A DNA stretch of 64,000 nt from an uncultured Geobacter sp. (GCA_903925075.1 CAIYDQ010000351.1:1-64000), one strand, 5' to 3'. Counted from the first letter of the stretch, positions 17,558-27,149 are shown. Notes: generated by a model from the sequence alone, not told the origin. Numbers and translations are program-made.

Positions 17558-18470
17558 CAGCTTCACTGGCCGCAATTGATCAGGCCGAATCGCTCCGGCA
17601 GCTGGCGGGCCGCGCCAAGGTCGTGGGCGCCTGCGGCGAGCGGCCGCAACTGCGCGAAGGGCTGCGGGTGATCTCGGTCACCAGCGGCAAGGGGGGGTCG
17701 GCAAGAGCTCGGTGGTGATAAACCTGGCCCAGTCGCTGGCCGCCTTGGGACACCGGGTGCTGATTGTCGACGCCAACCCGGGCGCCGCCGACATCTGTCT
17801 GCAGCTCGGCGAGGAGGCGCCCTACCGGCTGAACCACGTGCTCTCCGGAGAGCGGACCCTGGAGGAAACGGTGATCGACGCGGGAGACGGCGTCGGCATC
17901 CTGCCGGCGGGGATGGGGGTGCAGCAGTACACCGCCCTGTCTCCCAGCGAGAGGTCGTCGCTTTTACAGGGGATGCTGAGGCTGGAGGACGATTTCGATT
18001 TCTTCCTGATCGACACCGGAGCCGGGATCTCGGCCAACGTGACCAGCTTCGCCTCGGTCGCCCGCGAGATCATGCTGGTGGTGACGCCGGAGCCGACCTC
18101 GATCATGGACGCCTATGCCCTGGTGAAGACGCTTTCCGGTCGCGACGGCGGGTTGCGCTTCCGGCTGTTGGTGAACATGTGTCGCGACGAGCAGGAGGGC
18201 GCTTCGCTGTATGCCAAGCTTTCCGGCATCACCGGGCGTTTCCTGGAGATTTCCATGGATTATTTCGGTTGCATTCTGCACGACGAGACGCTGGCGGCAT
18301 CGGTGAAGCGGCGGGAAGCCCATTGCCGCCTCTACCCAGAGTCCAAGGCCGCGCTCGGTTACCGGGCGCTTGCCCAAAGAATTTCGGCGGAAGGTCCGGC
18401 CGGCGCCGCCTTGGCGGTCGACCCGGTCATAGCAAGCAAGCAGTGGAGGAACCATGAGCTGTCTACTTAA
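17554..18470 (+). pseudogene. flhG: FlhG/YlxH MinD-like ATPase, frameshifted in the P-loop
   Basis: FlhG is a MinD-type ATPase that antagonises FlhF and sets flagellar number. The reading frame from the ATG at 17554 gives a normal N-terminus and reaches VISVTSGKGG, then runs into a stop 11 codons later. The expected continuation VGKSSVVINLAQSLAALGH is in the next frame. The run of seven Gs at 17691-17697 is one short of the eight needed for GGVGKS. Downstream (17712-18470) the rest is intact, including LIVDANPGAADICLQLG. This is either a sequencing error in a homopolymer or a genuine, possibly slippage-prone, disruption. It overlaps flhF by 4 bases and fliA by 17 bases. Confidence 0.85.
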
Positions 18471-19206
18471 AGCGTACGAGCAGGAGGTGAACCGCGGCGC
18501 GCCGCCCAGCAGGGACGAATTGGTGGTGGCCCACCTCCCCCTGGTGAAGTTCATCGTGGATCGGATCGCTTCTTCGCTGCCGCCGCACCTGGACCGCGAC
18601 GATCTGCGGAGCGCCGCGGTGATCGGCCTGATCTCGGCCGCCGAGCGCTTCGACCCGAGCCGCGGGGTGCAGTTCAAGACCTTCGCCGAGCAGCGCATCC
18701 GCGGCACCATCATGGACGAGTTGAGAGCGCAGGATTGGCTCACCAGGAGCCTCAGGGACAAATTCAAGAAACTGGAGCGCGAGTTCTCCCAGTTGGAGCA
18801 GCAACTGGGGCGAAACCCTTCCAGCGACGAGGTGGCGGTGGCCATGGGGCTGGAGCTGAAGGATTACTTCAGGCTTTTGGAGGAGATACACCTGCTCTCC
18901 TTCGTAAGCCTGGACGACGCCTGGCACGACGAGGACGGCGCCCCCTTCGGCCTCCTGGACGTCCTGGAGGACAAGGGGACCGAGAGCCCGCAGAGCCAGT
19001 TGATCGCCCGCCAGACCGTGGAGCGGCTGGCCGACTCCATCGACAACCTGCCGGAGAAGGAGCGCATCGTCATCACCTTGTACTATTACGAAGAGCTGAA
19101 CCTGAAGGAGATCGGCGCCGTGCTCGATCTCACCGAGTCCAGGATTTCCCAGTTGCACAGCCAGGCGATCATCAGGCTGCGCGGCAAGATGAAGCGGCTA
19201 GCGTGA
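18454..19206 (+). CDS. fliA: RNA polymerase sigma-28 factor FliA
   Basis: A 250-residue flagellar sigma factor with region 2 (LPLVKFIVDRIASSLPPHLD through FAEQRIRGTIMDELR), region 3 and region 4 (LPEKERIVITLYYYEELNLKEIGAVL, then the helix-turn-helix ending SQLHSQAI). GGAGGAACC precedes the ATG. Its predicted targets in this window share TAAAGTT-N11/12-GCCGATAA: fliC, two flaG copies, flbD-motAB and perhaps flgI. Its expected antagonist FlgM is encoded 4.6 kb downstream. Confidence 0.96.
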   Translation: MSCLLKAYEQEVNRGAPPSRDELVVAHLPLVKFIVDRIASSLPPHLDRDDLRSAAVIGLISAAERFDPSRGVQFKTFAEQRIRGTIMDELRAQDWLTRSLRDKFKKLEREFSQLEQQLGRNPSSDEVAVAMGLELKDYFRLLEEIHLLSFVSLDDAWHDEDGAPFGLLDVLEDKGTESPQSQLIARQTVERLADSIDNLPEKERIVITLYYYEELNLKEIGAVLDLTESRISQLHSQAIIRLRGKMKRLA

Positions 19207-19219
19207 GGGGGAGGCTACT

Positions 19220-19933
19220 ATGAACAGCGGCATGTACGCGGCAATATCCGGCAACCTCTCGGCGATGCGCCGGCTGGACGTGGTTTCCAACAACCTCGCC
19301 AACGCCAGCACCCCCGGCTTCAAGGCCGACGAGATCCAGTTCGAGAGCGTCCTGGCCAACGCCAAGAACGACGCGCAGGGGCCGGTCTACAGCAACGAGA
19401 GGTTCTCCACCGACTTCTCGCCGGGGACGCTGCAAAGAAGCGACAACGTGCTGGACGTGGCGCTGAACGGGGACGGCTTTTTCGTGGTGAACACCCCGCA
19501 GGGGCAGGCCTACACCAGGCAGGGGAATTTCCACCGCGGGGCGGGCAACAGGCTGGTGACCGCCGACGGCTACGAGGTGCAGGGGCAAAACGGGCCGATC
19601 ACCATGACCGGCGGGCGCATCCAGATCGGGGAGAACGGGGCGGTGACGGTGGACGGCAACCCGGCGGGGATCATCTCGCGGGTGGACTTCCCCAAGCCGT
19701 ACGCCCTCTCCAAGGCCGGCGGCGGGCTGTTCGTGCCGTCGGACCCGCAGACCGCGCCGACCGCCTCCACGGCCGAGGTCAAGCAGGGGTATCTGGAGTC
19801 CTCCAACGTGAAGGTGATCGTGGAGATGGCGCGCATGATCGAGGCGAGCCGTTATTTCGAGTCCTGCGCCAAGGCGGTGAGGACCTACGACGACATGGCG
19901 GCCAAGGCGGCCAACGATTTGGGCAAGGTGTAA
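19220..19933 (+). CDS. flgF: flagellar proximal rod protein FlgF
   Basis: A 237-residue rod protein exported through the flagellar type III system without a cleaved signal. The N-terminus has the flagellar rod/hook helix with RRLDVVSNNLANASTPGFKADE. The centre has the DGFFVVNTPQGQAYTRQGNFHR beta segment common to rod-hook proteins. The C-terminus has the matching helix (VEMARMIEASRYFESCAKAVRTYDDM). It sits 13 bases after fliA with GAGGGGGAGG as ribosome site, and precedes flgG. Confidence 0.93.
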   Translation: MNSGMYAAISGNLSAMRRLDVVSNNLANASTPGFKADEIQFESVLANAKNDAQGPVYSNERFSTDFSPGTLQRSDNVLDVALNGDGFFVVNTPQGQAYTRQGNFHRGAGNRLVTADGYEVQGQNGPITMTGGRIQIGENGAVTVDGNPAGIISRVDFPKPYALSKAGGGLFVPSDPQTAPTASTAEVKQGYLESSNVKVIVEMARMIEASRYFESCAKAVRTYDDMAAKAANDLGKV

Positions 19934-19959
19934 GACCGGATTTATAAAGGAGATTTGAT

Positions 19960-20748
19960 ATGATCAGGGCATTATGGACGGCAGCATCGGGGATGCAGGC
20001 GCAGCAGCTCAATATCGACGTGGTCGCCAACAACCTGGCGAACGTGAACACCACCGGCTTCAAGAAGAGCCGGGCGGACTTTCAGGACCTCATGTACCAG
20101 ACGGTGAAGACCACCGGCGCCCCCTCCACCAACGCCACCACCATTCCGACCGGCATCCAGGTCGGCCTCGGGGTCAAGCCCGCCTCGGTCACTAAGATCT
20201 TTTCCCCGGGCAACATCACCCAGACCGGCAACGAGCTGGACGTCGCCATCCAGGGAGACGGCTTCTTCCAGGTGCTGCAGTCCGACGGCTCCACCGCCTA
20301 CACCAAGGCGGGGACCTTCAAGAAGGACGGCCAGGGAAGGGTGGTGACCGCCGACGGCAGCCCGATCCTCCCCGAGATCCTGATCCCGGCCAACGCCACT
20401 CGCATCACGATCGGCAACGACGGCACCGTCTCCGTGCAGCAGGCGGGGCAGACCGCCGCCACCACGGTCGGCACCATCCAGCTCGCCTCCTTCTCCAACC
20501 CCTCGGGCCTGAACGCCATCGGCAAGAACCTGTTCCTGCCGACCGACTCCTCGGGCGCGGCCACTACCGGCACCGCCGGCCAGAACGGGCTGGGCACCCT
20601 GGAGCAGGGCTACGTGGAGATGAGCAACGTGAGCATCATGGAGGAGATGGTGAACATGATCGTCGGCCAGCGCTCCTACGAGGTGAACTCCAAGGCGGTG
20701 CAGGCGGCGGACGAGATGCTGCAGCAGGCGGCGGGGCTCAAGCGATAA
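19960..20748 (+). CDS. flgG: flagellar distal rod protein FlgG
   Basis: A 262-residue distal rod subunit, exactly the usual length. The N-terminal [32 protein letters not shown] is diagnostic. [25 protein letters not shown] follows near residue 97, and the C-terminal helix ends in the typical [16 protein letters not shown] precedes the ATG. Export chaperoning and P- and L-ring partners FlgA, FlgI and FlgH are encoded next. Confidence 0.96.
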   Translation: MIRALWTAASGMQAQQLNIDVVANNLANVNTTGFKKSRADFQDLMYQTVKTTGAPSTNATTIPTGIQVGLGVKPASVTKIFSPGNITQTGNELDVAIQGDGFFQVLQSDGSTAYTKAGTFKKDGQGRVVTADGSPILPEILIPANATRITIGNDGTVSVQQAGQTAATTVGTIQLASFSNPSGLNAIGKNLFLPTDSSGAATTGTAGQNGLGTLEQGYVEMSNVSIMEEMVNMIVGQRSYEVNSKAVQAADEMLQQAAGLKR

Positions 20749-20752
20749 GCCG

Positions 20753-21472
20753 ATGCGAGCCATAATCGCGGTACTGCTGCTGTTCGCTTTTCCCGTTGCC
20801 GCCGGCGCGCTCACGGCTCCGGCTGCGCCGACCGTCGTGGTGAGCGAGGCGCAGGTGCAGCGGGTGATCAGCGATTACCTGCTGCAAAAGACGGCATCCT
20901 TGAACGCGGAGGTGTCGGTGAAGAAGATCGGCTTCAGCGGCGAGCTGAGGCTGCCGGCCGGCCGGGTGAGTTTCGAGGTGGTGGCGCCGGAGCGCTGGGA
21001 AGGATACGGCCACGTCTCTTTGGCCCTGCTGGTGCGGGTGGACGACCAGGTGAAGCGCAACCTCAACGTGCCGGTGGAGGTCGAGGCGCTGGCGGAGATG
21101 GTGGTCGCCGCCCGGACTCTGGAGCGGGGGGAGGTGCTGACCGCCTCCGATCTCTCCCTGGCCCGCCGCGACCTGGCCCACGTGCAGGGGCGCTTCCTGA
21201 AGACGATCGACGAGGCGCTGGGGCTCAGGGTGAAGAACGCCGTGCGGGCCAACCTCCCGGTGCGCGGGGATTGGCTGGAGCGGGTGCCGGTGATCAAGAG
21301 CGGCCAGCTGGTCACCATAGTGGCGGAAAACGAGGCGGTGAAGATCACCGCCAGCGGCAGGGCCAAGAGCTCGGGCGCCGTTGGGGACCTGATCACGGTC
21401 CAGAATCTCTCCTCGCAAAAGGATATCGCCGCGCGGGTGGTGGACGCGACGACGGTAAGGGTGGATTTCTGA
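20753..21472 (+). CDS. flgA: flagellar P-ring assembly chaperone FlgA
   Basis: A 239-residue periplasmic protein that helps FlgI polymerise into the P-ring. A Sec signal peptide spans residues 1-19 (IIAVLLLFAFPVAAGA). The C-terminal half is a SAF domain (VVAARTLERGEVLTASDLSLARRDL) followed by the FlgA-type tail with LITVQNLSSQKDIAARVVDATTVRV. It starts 4 bases after flgG and its stop overlaps the flgH start by one base (TGATG), indicating tight coupling. Confidence 0.92.
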   Translation: MRAIIAVLLLFAFPVAAGALTAPAAPTVVVSEAQVQRVISDYLLQKTASLNAEVSVKKIGFSGELRLPAGRVSFEVVAPERWEGYGHVSLALLVRVDDQVKRNLNVPVEVEALAEMVVAARTLERGEVLTASDLSLARRDLAHVQGRFLKTIDEALGLRVKNAVRANLPVRGDWLERVPVIKSGQLVTIVAENEAVKITASGRAKSSGAVGDLITVQNLSSQKDIAARVVDATTVRVDF

Positions 21473-22164
21473 TGGGCAAGCAGCGGATTTTCAAAAGGAC
21501 CTCAGGGGCGCTGATGTTGGCGCCGCTTTTCTTGGCGGCCTGCGCGATGCAGGGCGCCGAGGTGAAAACGACCACCTTCGACGAGCAGGTCCCCAAACCG
21601 CTGATGAACTACGCCTCCGGCTCGCTCTGGCAGGCGTCCTCCTCAGGCCTTGCCGAAGATCTGAAGGCGCGGCGGCGCGGCGACATCATCACCGTGATCA
21701 TCTCGGAAACGGCCAGCGCCAGCAAGCAGGCGAGCACCGGCACCGAGCGCAACAGCTCGGTCAGCGCCGGCATCCCCAAACTGCTCGGCCTGGAGAAGAC
21801 CCCGATCAAGACCTGGGCCGACCTGAGCCAGCTGTTGAGCGTCAGCAACGACTCCAAGTTCGCCGGCTCCGGCTCCACCTCCCGGCAGGAGACCCTGACC
21901 GCCACCATCTCGGCCAAGGTGACCGAGGTGATCGCCAACGGCAACCTGATGATCGAGGGGAGGCGCAACGTCAAGGTCAACAACGAGGACCAGATCATCG
22001 TGCTGACCGGCACGGTCAGAAGCCGCGACGTGAGCTCTGACAACACGGTCAGCTCCGCGCTGATCGCCGACGCCAAGATCAACTACAGCGGCAAAGGGGT
22101 GATCAGCGACCGGCAGAGTCCCGGCTGGCTGATGAACGTCCTGGACAAGGTCTGGCCGTTCTAA
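21472..22164 (+). CDS. flgH: flagellar L-ring lipoprotein FlgH
   Basis: The outer-membrane L-ring protein, 230 residues. A lipoprotein signal ends in the lipobox LAAC at about residues 21-24. The body has the family segments LWQASSSGLAEDLKARRRGDIITVIISE and GNLMIEGRRNVKVNNEDQIIVLTGTVR. The start at the ATG overlapping the flgA stop gives the expected short signal; a longer open frame upstream is not plausible. A 159-base gap separates it from flgI. Confidence 0.94.
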   Translation: MGKQRIFKRTSGALMLAPLFLAACAMQGAEVKTTTFDEQVPKPLMNYASGSLWQASSSGLAEDLKARRRGDIITVIISETASASKQASTGTERNSSVSAGIPKLLGLEKTPIKTWADLSQLLSVSNDSKFAGSGSTSRQETLTATISAKVTEVIANGNLMIEGRRNVKVNNEDQIIVLTGTVRSRDVSSDNTVSSALIADAKINYSGKGVISDRQSPGWLMNVLDKVWPF

Positions 22165-22264
22165 ATCAGGCGGACTCCGCTCCGCCGAAAAGCGGTATGG
22201 TGCCGCGCCCAGAGCGCCCGGTCCGCGCCCGGCGCTCGATTTTAGCGGCGGTCGCGATAATCGC

Positions 22265-22292
22265 TAAAGTTATCGGTGGCCGACGCCGAAAC
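22265..22292 (+). promoter_or_regulatory. possible sigma-28 promoter for flgI
   Basis: TAAAGTTA (22265-22272), 12 bases, then GCCGAAAC (22285-22292), in the 22165-22323 gap before flgI. The -10 half departs from GCCGATAA at two positions and spacing is one longer than usual, as in the flaG promoter at 36207. Confidence 0.5.
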
Positions 22293-22323
22293 AGTAACAA
22301 GGGCGGAAAAGGTCAGGTGAAAG

Positions 22324-23430
22324 GTGACTATTAAATTCCCGTGGAAGAGTTTCGCGCTGGCGCTGATCATGGCGGCGCTCCCCCAGTTGGCGCAGGCGGC
22401 GCGCATCAAGGACATCGCCGCCTTCGACGGGGTGAGGGAAAACCAGTTGATCGGCTATGGCCTGGTCGTGGGGTTGAACGGTTCGGGCGACACCGACCAG
22501 ACCAGGTTTCCGGTGCAGTCGCTGGTCGGAGCCCTGGAGCGCATGGGGGTGACGGTCAACCGCACCGAGATCACGGTGAAGAACATCGCGGCCGTGATGG
22601 TGACGGCGCAGCTTCCCCCCTTCGCCAAGCAGGGAAACCGGCTGGACGTGCTGGTCTCCTCGGTGGGCGACTCGAAAAGCCTGGCCGGCGGCACGCTGAT
22701 GATGGCGCCGCTCAAGGGCGCCGACGGGCAGGTTTACGCGGTCGCCCAGGGCGCCATCCTGACCAATTCCTTTTCCTACGGCGGCCAGGCGTCGAGCGCC
22801 ATGAAGAACCATCCGACCGCCGGCACCGTGCCGGGGGGGGCGCTGATCGAGCGCGAACTCCCCAACGTCTTGGCCGGCAAGAAGCTCTTGACGCTGAACC
22901 TGCACCAGTCCGACTTCACCACCGCCGCCCGGGTGGCCAGCGCCATCAACGAGCGCTTCAAGGGGGAGGTGGCGAGCCTGACCGACCCGGGGAGCGTGCA
23001 GATCGCAGTGCCCGAACCGTACCAGCACCGGATCGTCGAGTTCGTGGCGGTGCTGGAGCGGCTGGACGTCAACCCGGACGTGACCGCCCGGGTGGTGATG
23101 AACGAGAGGACCGGCACCATCGTCATGGGCGAGAACGTGCGCATCTCCACGGTGGCCGTCTCCCACGGCAACCTGACCGTGCTGGTCAAGGAGACCCCGA
23201 AGGTCTCCCAGCCGGCCCCGCTCTCCACCGGGACCACCACCGTGGTGCCGCGCACCGACCTGAAGGTCGCCGAGGAGAAGGTGAACATCTCCTTGTTGCG
23301 GGAGGGGGCGAACCTGGGCGAGGTGGTGCGGGGCTTGAACACGCTGGGCGTGACGCCCAGGGACCTGTTGGGCATCATGCAGGCGATCAAGGCCGCCGGC
23401 GCGCTTAACGCCGACCTGAGCGTGATGTAG
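22324..23430 (+). CDS. flgI: flagellar P-ring protein FlgI
   Basis: A 368-residue periplasmic P-ring subunit. A cleavable Sec signal ends around ALPQLAQAA (residue 25). The mature N-terminus RIKDIAAFDGVRENQLIGYGLVVGLNGSGD is strongly conserved. The start is a GTG at 22324 with AGGTGAAAG just upstream. No internal cysteine pair is evident. A possible sigma-28 promoter in the gap before it could give separate late expression of flgI-flgJ-flgM-flgN-flgK-flgL. Confidence 0.96.
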   Translation: MTIKFPWKSFALALIMAALPQLAQAARIKDIAAFDGVRENQLIGYGLVVGLNGSGDTDQTRFPVQSLVGALERMGVTVNRTEITVKNIAAVMVTAQLPPFAKQGNRLDVLVSSVGDSKSLAGGTLMMAPLKGADGQVYAVAQGAILTNSFSYGGQASSAMKNHPTAGTVPGGALIERELPNVLAGKKLLTLNLHQSDFTTAARVASAINERFKGEVASLTDPGSVQIAVPEPYQHRIVEFVAVLERLDVNPDVTARVVMNERTGTIVMGENVRISTVAVSHGNLTVLVKETPKVSQPAPLSTGTTTVVPRTDLKVAEEKVNISLLREGANLGEVVRGLNTLGVTPRDLLGIMQAIKAAGALNADLSVM

Positions 23431-23447
23431 CCTTCGAGGAGGGCGAC

Positions 23448-23810
23448 TTGGAAATAAAGGGCATACCCTATAACGCTTTACCCGTCACCGACCCGCAGAT
23501 CCCCGCCGCCGCCAAGCCGGCGCGCCAGGGAGGGCCGGGTGCCGCCTCGGCCAAAAAGGTGGGGCGGGAGTTCGAGGCCATGTTCGTCGGCATGATGTTG
23601 AAGTCGATGCGGGATACGGTCGGCAAGGACAAACTGACCGGCGGCGGGCACGGCGAAGAGACCTTTCGTTCCCTGCTGGACCAGGAATACGCCAGCGCGG
23701 CGGCTGCCAGCGGCAGCCTGGGACTGGCAGCGGCCATCGAGAAAGAGCTGACGAAGCGTCCCCTCCCCGTGCAGGGGAACGCGCAAAAAGGAGTCGGTAG
23801 TGCTGATTAA
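23448..23810 (+). CDS. flgJ: FlgJ-like rod-binding protein, rod domain only
   Basis: A 120-residue protein matching only the N-terminal rod-capping domain of FlgJ (KKVGREFEAMFVGMMLKSMRDT, then TFRSLLDQEYASAAAASGSLGLAAAIEKEL). The C-terminal muramidase domain of the enterobacterial protein is absent, as in many deltaproteobacteria, so another peptidoglycan hydrolase must open the wall for the rod. Starts at TTG 23448 with GAGGAGGG at the right distance. Its end overlaps flgM by 11 bases. Confidence 0.88.
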   Translation: MEIKGIPYNALPVTDPQIPAAAKPARQGGPGAASAKKVGREFEAMFVGMMLKSMRDTVGKDKLTGGGHGEETFRSLLDQEYASAAAASGSLGLAAAIEKELTKRPLPVQGNAQKGVGSAD

Positions 23811-24090
23811 CGCTTCCCCCTATGTGGCAGATCTGCAGCGCAGTCGCGAGGCGCGCGAAGTTTCCTCCGGGACTCCCCTCAAATCGGCCGGCGCGGTGGA
23901 TTCCCCGGGCCTCGACCAGGTGGAGATATCCTCGCCGAGCAGCGAGCTGGCTCGCTGGAAGCAGAGGCTCGATGCGCTTCCCGACGTGAGGCTGGACCGG
24001 GTGGCCCTCGCCAGGCAGCAGGTGCAGCAGGGGGGCTACCAGGTGGACCCGAAACTGTTGGCGCAAAGGATGATGGAGAGCGTCGGCTAG
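23800..24090 (+). CDS. flgM: anti-sigma-28 factor FlgM
   Basis: A 96-residue protein with the FlgM C-terminal FliA-binding region: VEISSPSSELARWKQRLDAL, then VRLDRVALARQQVQQGGYQVDPKLLAQRMM. The N-terminal half is polar and probably disordered, as required for export through the hook. GTG start with AAGGAG upstream. After hook completion FlgM is secreted, freeing FliA. Placement next to flgN and flgK is typical. Confidence 0.9.
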   Translation: MLINASPYVADLQRSREAREVSSGTPLKSAGAVDSPGLDQVEISSPSSELARWKQRLDALPDVRLDRVALARQQVQQGGYQVDPKLLAQRMMESVG

Positions 24091-24188
24091 GGCGCGCCGG
24101 AGTTGCCGTTCGCCGCTTTGGTTGACGGCAACCGGGCGGCCGCCGTACCGGCTGAGCCGGGTGAGGCTAGTAAGCAAGGAGTAAGACC

Positions 24189-24686
24189 ATGGCAGACGAA
24201 GTTTCCCGCCTGATAGCGTTGTTGTCCGAAAAAGAGGGCGCGCTGCAAGAGCTTTTGGGGCTTCTGGAAGAGGAGCGGAGCTGCCTCGTACAGATGGACA
24301 TGGAGAAGCTGCAAAGTCAGACGGAAAAAAAGCAGGCGCTTTACGACCGCCTGGCCGGTTCGTCGCGGCTTTGCCGCCAGTTGATCGACCAGTTGGCCGC
24401 GCAACTCGGCGTCGCCGGCGCCCATAACCTCTCGCCGCTCCTCCCCGGAGTGCCGCAGCCGCAACGCGAGACCCTGCAGGGGTTGCAGGCGCGGCTTTTG
24501 GATCTGGGGCGCGGGTTGGAGAAGCTCTCCGCTGCGAACGGTCAGCTGTTGCAGAACGCGCTATCGACCGTGAACCGCTCTTTGGAGTTCTTCGGGCGCA
24601 TGTTCAACCGCTCCACCACCTACGGCGGGGCGGGGCGCATGGTTTCCGGCTCTTCCGGCCCGAAGCTCTTGCGCCGGGAGGCATGA
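24189..24686 (+). CDS. flgN: FlgN-family export chaperone
   Basis: A 165-residue, mostly helical cytoplasmic protein of the FlgN family, which escorts FlgK and FlgL to the export gate. Visible are a leucine-rich N-terminal helix pair (RLIALLSEKEGALQELLGLL) and a long amphipathic C-terminal helix containing LLQNALSTVNRSLEFFGRMF. AAGGAG precedes the ATG. It stops two bases before flgK. The 98-base gap upstream holds an 8-bp stem (GTTGCCGT/ACGGCAAC) without a T-run. Confidence 0.85.
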   Translation: MADEVSRLIALLSEKEGALQELLGLLEEERSCLVQMDMEKLQSQTEKKQALYDRLAGSSRLCRQLIDQLAAQLGVAGAHNLSPLLPGVPQPQRETLQGLQARLLDLGRGLEKLSAANGQLLQNALSTVNRSLEFFGRMFNRSTTYGGAGRMVSGSSGPKLLRREA

Positions 24687-24687
24687 G

Positions 24688-26127
24688 ATGAGCATCAGTT
24701 TGTTACTGGACATCGGCAACAGCTCGCTGACGGCGCAAAGGCTGGCGCTCGAGGTGACCGGCGAAAACGTCACCAACGTCAACACTCCGGGCTACTCGCG
24801 CCAGACCACCAACCTGACCCCCGGGGTCTCCACGGTAATCAACGGGCTCACCCAGGGGAGCGGCGTCAAGGTGGACGCCATCCAGCGCAACTACGATTCC
24901 TTTCTGCAGGGACAGCTCCTTTCGGCCAACGCCGCCAACGGCCAGGCGACCACCAGCAACTCCTCGATGCAGATGGTGCAACCGTTGTTCAACGACCTCA
25001 CCACACCCGGCTTGGGAAGCTCGCTGCAGGACTTCTTCTCCTCCTGGCAAGACCTGAGCGTCAACCCGCAAGGGGTGCCCGAGCGCCAGGCGGTGCTCTC
25101 CAAGGCGCAGGGGCTGGTGGACGATTTTCATCGGATCGACAGCAACCTCTCGGACATCAAGAGCAACACCAACCAGTCCCTGGTGGGGTGGAGCCAGGAC
25201 GTCAACGACTCCTTGACCCAGATCGCCTCGCTGAACGGCCGCATCAAGCAGGTAGCGGCCCTGGGGGGACAGGCCAACGAGATGCTGGACCAGCGAGACC
25301 TGCTGGCGCGAGACCTCTCGCAGAAGCTGGGCATGATCTCGAAGGATCAGCCGGACGGCACCCTCACCCTCTCCCTGGCGACCGGCCAGACGCTGGTCTC
25401 GGAGAACCAAACGGGGGCCTTCTCGCTGCAGGCCGACGCCGACGGAAAGTACGCGGTGATGTTGACCTCCGCGACAGGCGGCCCCGCCACCGACGCCACC
25501 AGTTACATCGGCGGTCCCGGCAACAGCCAGGGGTCGATCGGGGCCTTGTTGCAGATGCGCGACACAGTGGTGCCCCAGTACCAGAACAAGCTGGACGAGC
25601 TGGCCTCGACGCTGGCCGCCCAGGTGAACAGCGTCCAGAGCTCCGGCTTCGGCCTGCCGACCAGCACCGACCCCTCCGGCGCCACCGGTAAGCCGTTTTT
25701 CGGGGTACCGGCGACCACCGCGGGGGCGGCGTCCGCCATTACCCTGATGATCGCCTCGCCTTCCGACATCGCCGCCTCCGATGCGGACACGGCAGTCGGC
25801 GGCACGGGGAACAACAAGAACGCGCTGAACATGGCCGCCATCTACGATAAAGCCATTCCCATGACGGGGGGGACCATGACCCTGGGCGATTTCTACACCT
25901 CGCTGGTGGGGCAGGTAGGCGTCGACGTGCAAAGCGCCGACAGGTCCGAGACGCAAAGCACGGCTACCCTGAACCAGCTGAACACGCTGCGCGAGTCCGG
26001 GGCGGGCGTCTCTCTGGACGAGGAACTGGTCAACCTGACTAAATACCAGATGGCCTACCAGGGCGCAGCCAAGCTGATCACCACGGGCACGCAGATGATG
26101 GATACCGTGCTGGGAATGGTGCAATGA
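24688..26127 (+). CDS. flgK: flagellar hook-associated protein 1 (FlgK)
   Basis: A 479-residue hook-filament junction protein. The N-terminal D0/D1 helix includes SSLTAQRLALEVTGENVTNVNTPGYSRQT, the signature of FlgK. Further on are LLDQRDLLARDLSQKLGM-like segments (residues about 195-215) and a C-terminal helix with SLDEELVNLTKYQMAYQGAAKLI. The length is at the short end of the family because the central variable domain is small. Follows flgN immediately and precedes flgL. Confidence 0.95.
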   Translation: MSISLLLDIGNSSLTAQRLALEVTGENVTNVNTPGYSRQTTNLTPGVSTVINGLTQGSGVKVDAIQRNYDSFLQGQLLSANAANGQATTSNSSMQMVQPLFNDLTTPGLGSSLQDFFSSWQDLSVNPQGVPERQAVLSKAQGLVDDFHRIDSNLSDIKSNTNQSLVGWSQDVNDSLTQIASLNGRIKQVAALGGQANEMLDQRDLLARDLSQKLGMISKDQPDGTLTLSLATGQTLVSENQTGAFSLQADADGKYAVMLTSATGGPATDATSYIGGPGNSQGSIGALLQMRDTVVPQYQNKLDELASTLAAQVNSVQSSGFGLPTSTDPSGATGKPFFGVPATTAGAASAITLMIASPSDIAASDADTAVGGTGNNKNALNMAAIYDKAIPMTGGTMTLGDFYTSLVGQVGVDVQSADRSETQSTATLNQLNTLRESGAGVSLDEELVNLTKYQMAYQGAAKLITTGTQMMDTVLGMVQ

Positions 26128-26215
26128 TCGGCGCCGCGGGCGCCCGGCCTCCCTTGAAAAGCCGCTTGGAAATGTCGCACGCTGCCGTAGCCGTTTTTGG
26201 AGAAGGAGCAAGGTC

Positions 26216-27121
26216 ATGCGCGTAACACAGAACACCAGCGCCAATCAGGTGCTGGAGAACCTCCAGACCATATTGCAGCGCCAGACCCAGCTGGAGCAAT
26301 ACTCCTCGACCGGGCTCAAGGTGAGCAACCCCGGCGACGACCCGACCACGGCGCAGCAGATCCTCCGCCTCAAGTCGCAGACCGCGGCCACCACGCAGTA
26401 CGGCAGGAACATCACCAACGGCACCTCGATCCTCTCGATGAGCGACTCGGCCATGGCCAGCATGGGCGACACGCTGACCAGGACCAAGGAACTGGCCTTG
26501 TCGATGGCCTCCGACACCAACATGTCCGACGCCAACGCCAGGTCGGGCGCCGTCCGGGAGCTGGAACAGTTGAAGAGCCAGATGATCTCGCTTGGCAACT
26601 CCCAGCTGAACGGCAAGTACGTGTTCGGCGGATACAACAACGACAAGCCTCCCTTCGACGCCAGCAGCGGAGCGTTCTCCGGCACCGCGGACTCGCTGAC
26701 CGTCGCCATCGACCACAGCTCGACCGTGGCGGTGAGCTATTCGGGGGGGGCGTTGATCGCCGGCGGCGTGCCGGCCAGCAGCAGCGGGACCGACATCATG
26801 AAGACCTTCGACGACCTGATCGGGGCGATCAACTCCGGCGACGCCACCAAGGTCCAGGCCCAGCTGGGGAACATAGACTCTGCCAACTCCCAGGTGCTGA
26901 CCGGCCGGGCGGTGGTCGGCTCGACCCTCAATCGTCTGACCGCGGCCTCCGCGACCGCGGATGACACCGAACTCTCCAGGTCCAAGGTCCTCTCCAGCAT
27001 GCAGGACGTTGATTACCTGCAGGTGGTAAGCGACCTCTCCAAACAGCAGACTGCCTACCAGACCGCGGTGGCTGCTTCCGCCAAAATCTCCCAGGTCTCG
27101 CTACTCGACTACCTTAAGTAG
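26216..27121 (+). CDS. flgL: flagellar hook-associated protein 3 (FlgL)
   Basis: A 301-residue second junction protein joining hook to filament. The N-terminal flagellin-like helix contains NTSANQVLENLQTILQRQTQLEQYSSTGLKV, followed by SNPGDDPTTAQQILRLKSQ. The C-terminal helix (SSMQDVDYLQVVSDLSKQQTAYQTAVAASAKI) matches FlgL. AGAAGGAG precedes the ATG. csrA starts 28 bases downstream, so junction proteins and the flagellin translation regulators are probably co-transcribed. Confidence 0.94.
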   Translation: MRVTQNTSANQVLENLQTILQRQTQLEQYSSTGLKVSNPGDDPTTAQQILRLKSQTAATTQYGRNITNGTSILSMSDSAMASMGDTLTRTKELALSMASDTNMSDANARSGAVRELEQLKSQMISLGNSQLNGKYVFGGYNNDKPPFDASSGAFSGTADSLTVAIDHSSTVAVSYSGGALIAGGVPASSSGTDIMKTFDDLIGAINSGDATKVQAQLGNIDSANSQVLTGRAVVGSTLNRLTAASATADDTELSRSKVLSSMQDVDYLQVVSDLSKQQTAYQTAVAASAKISQVSLLDYLK

Positions 27122-27149
27122 CGTTTATGGGAGCTAACAGGGGGCGGCT

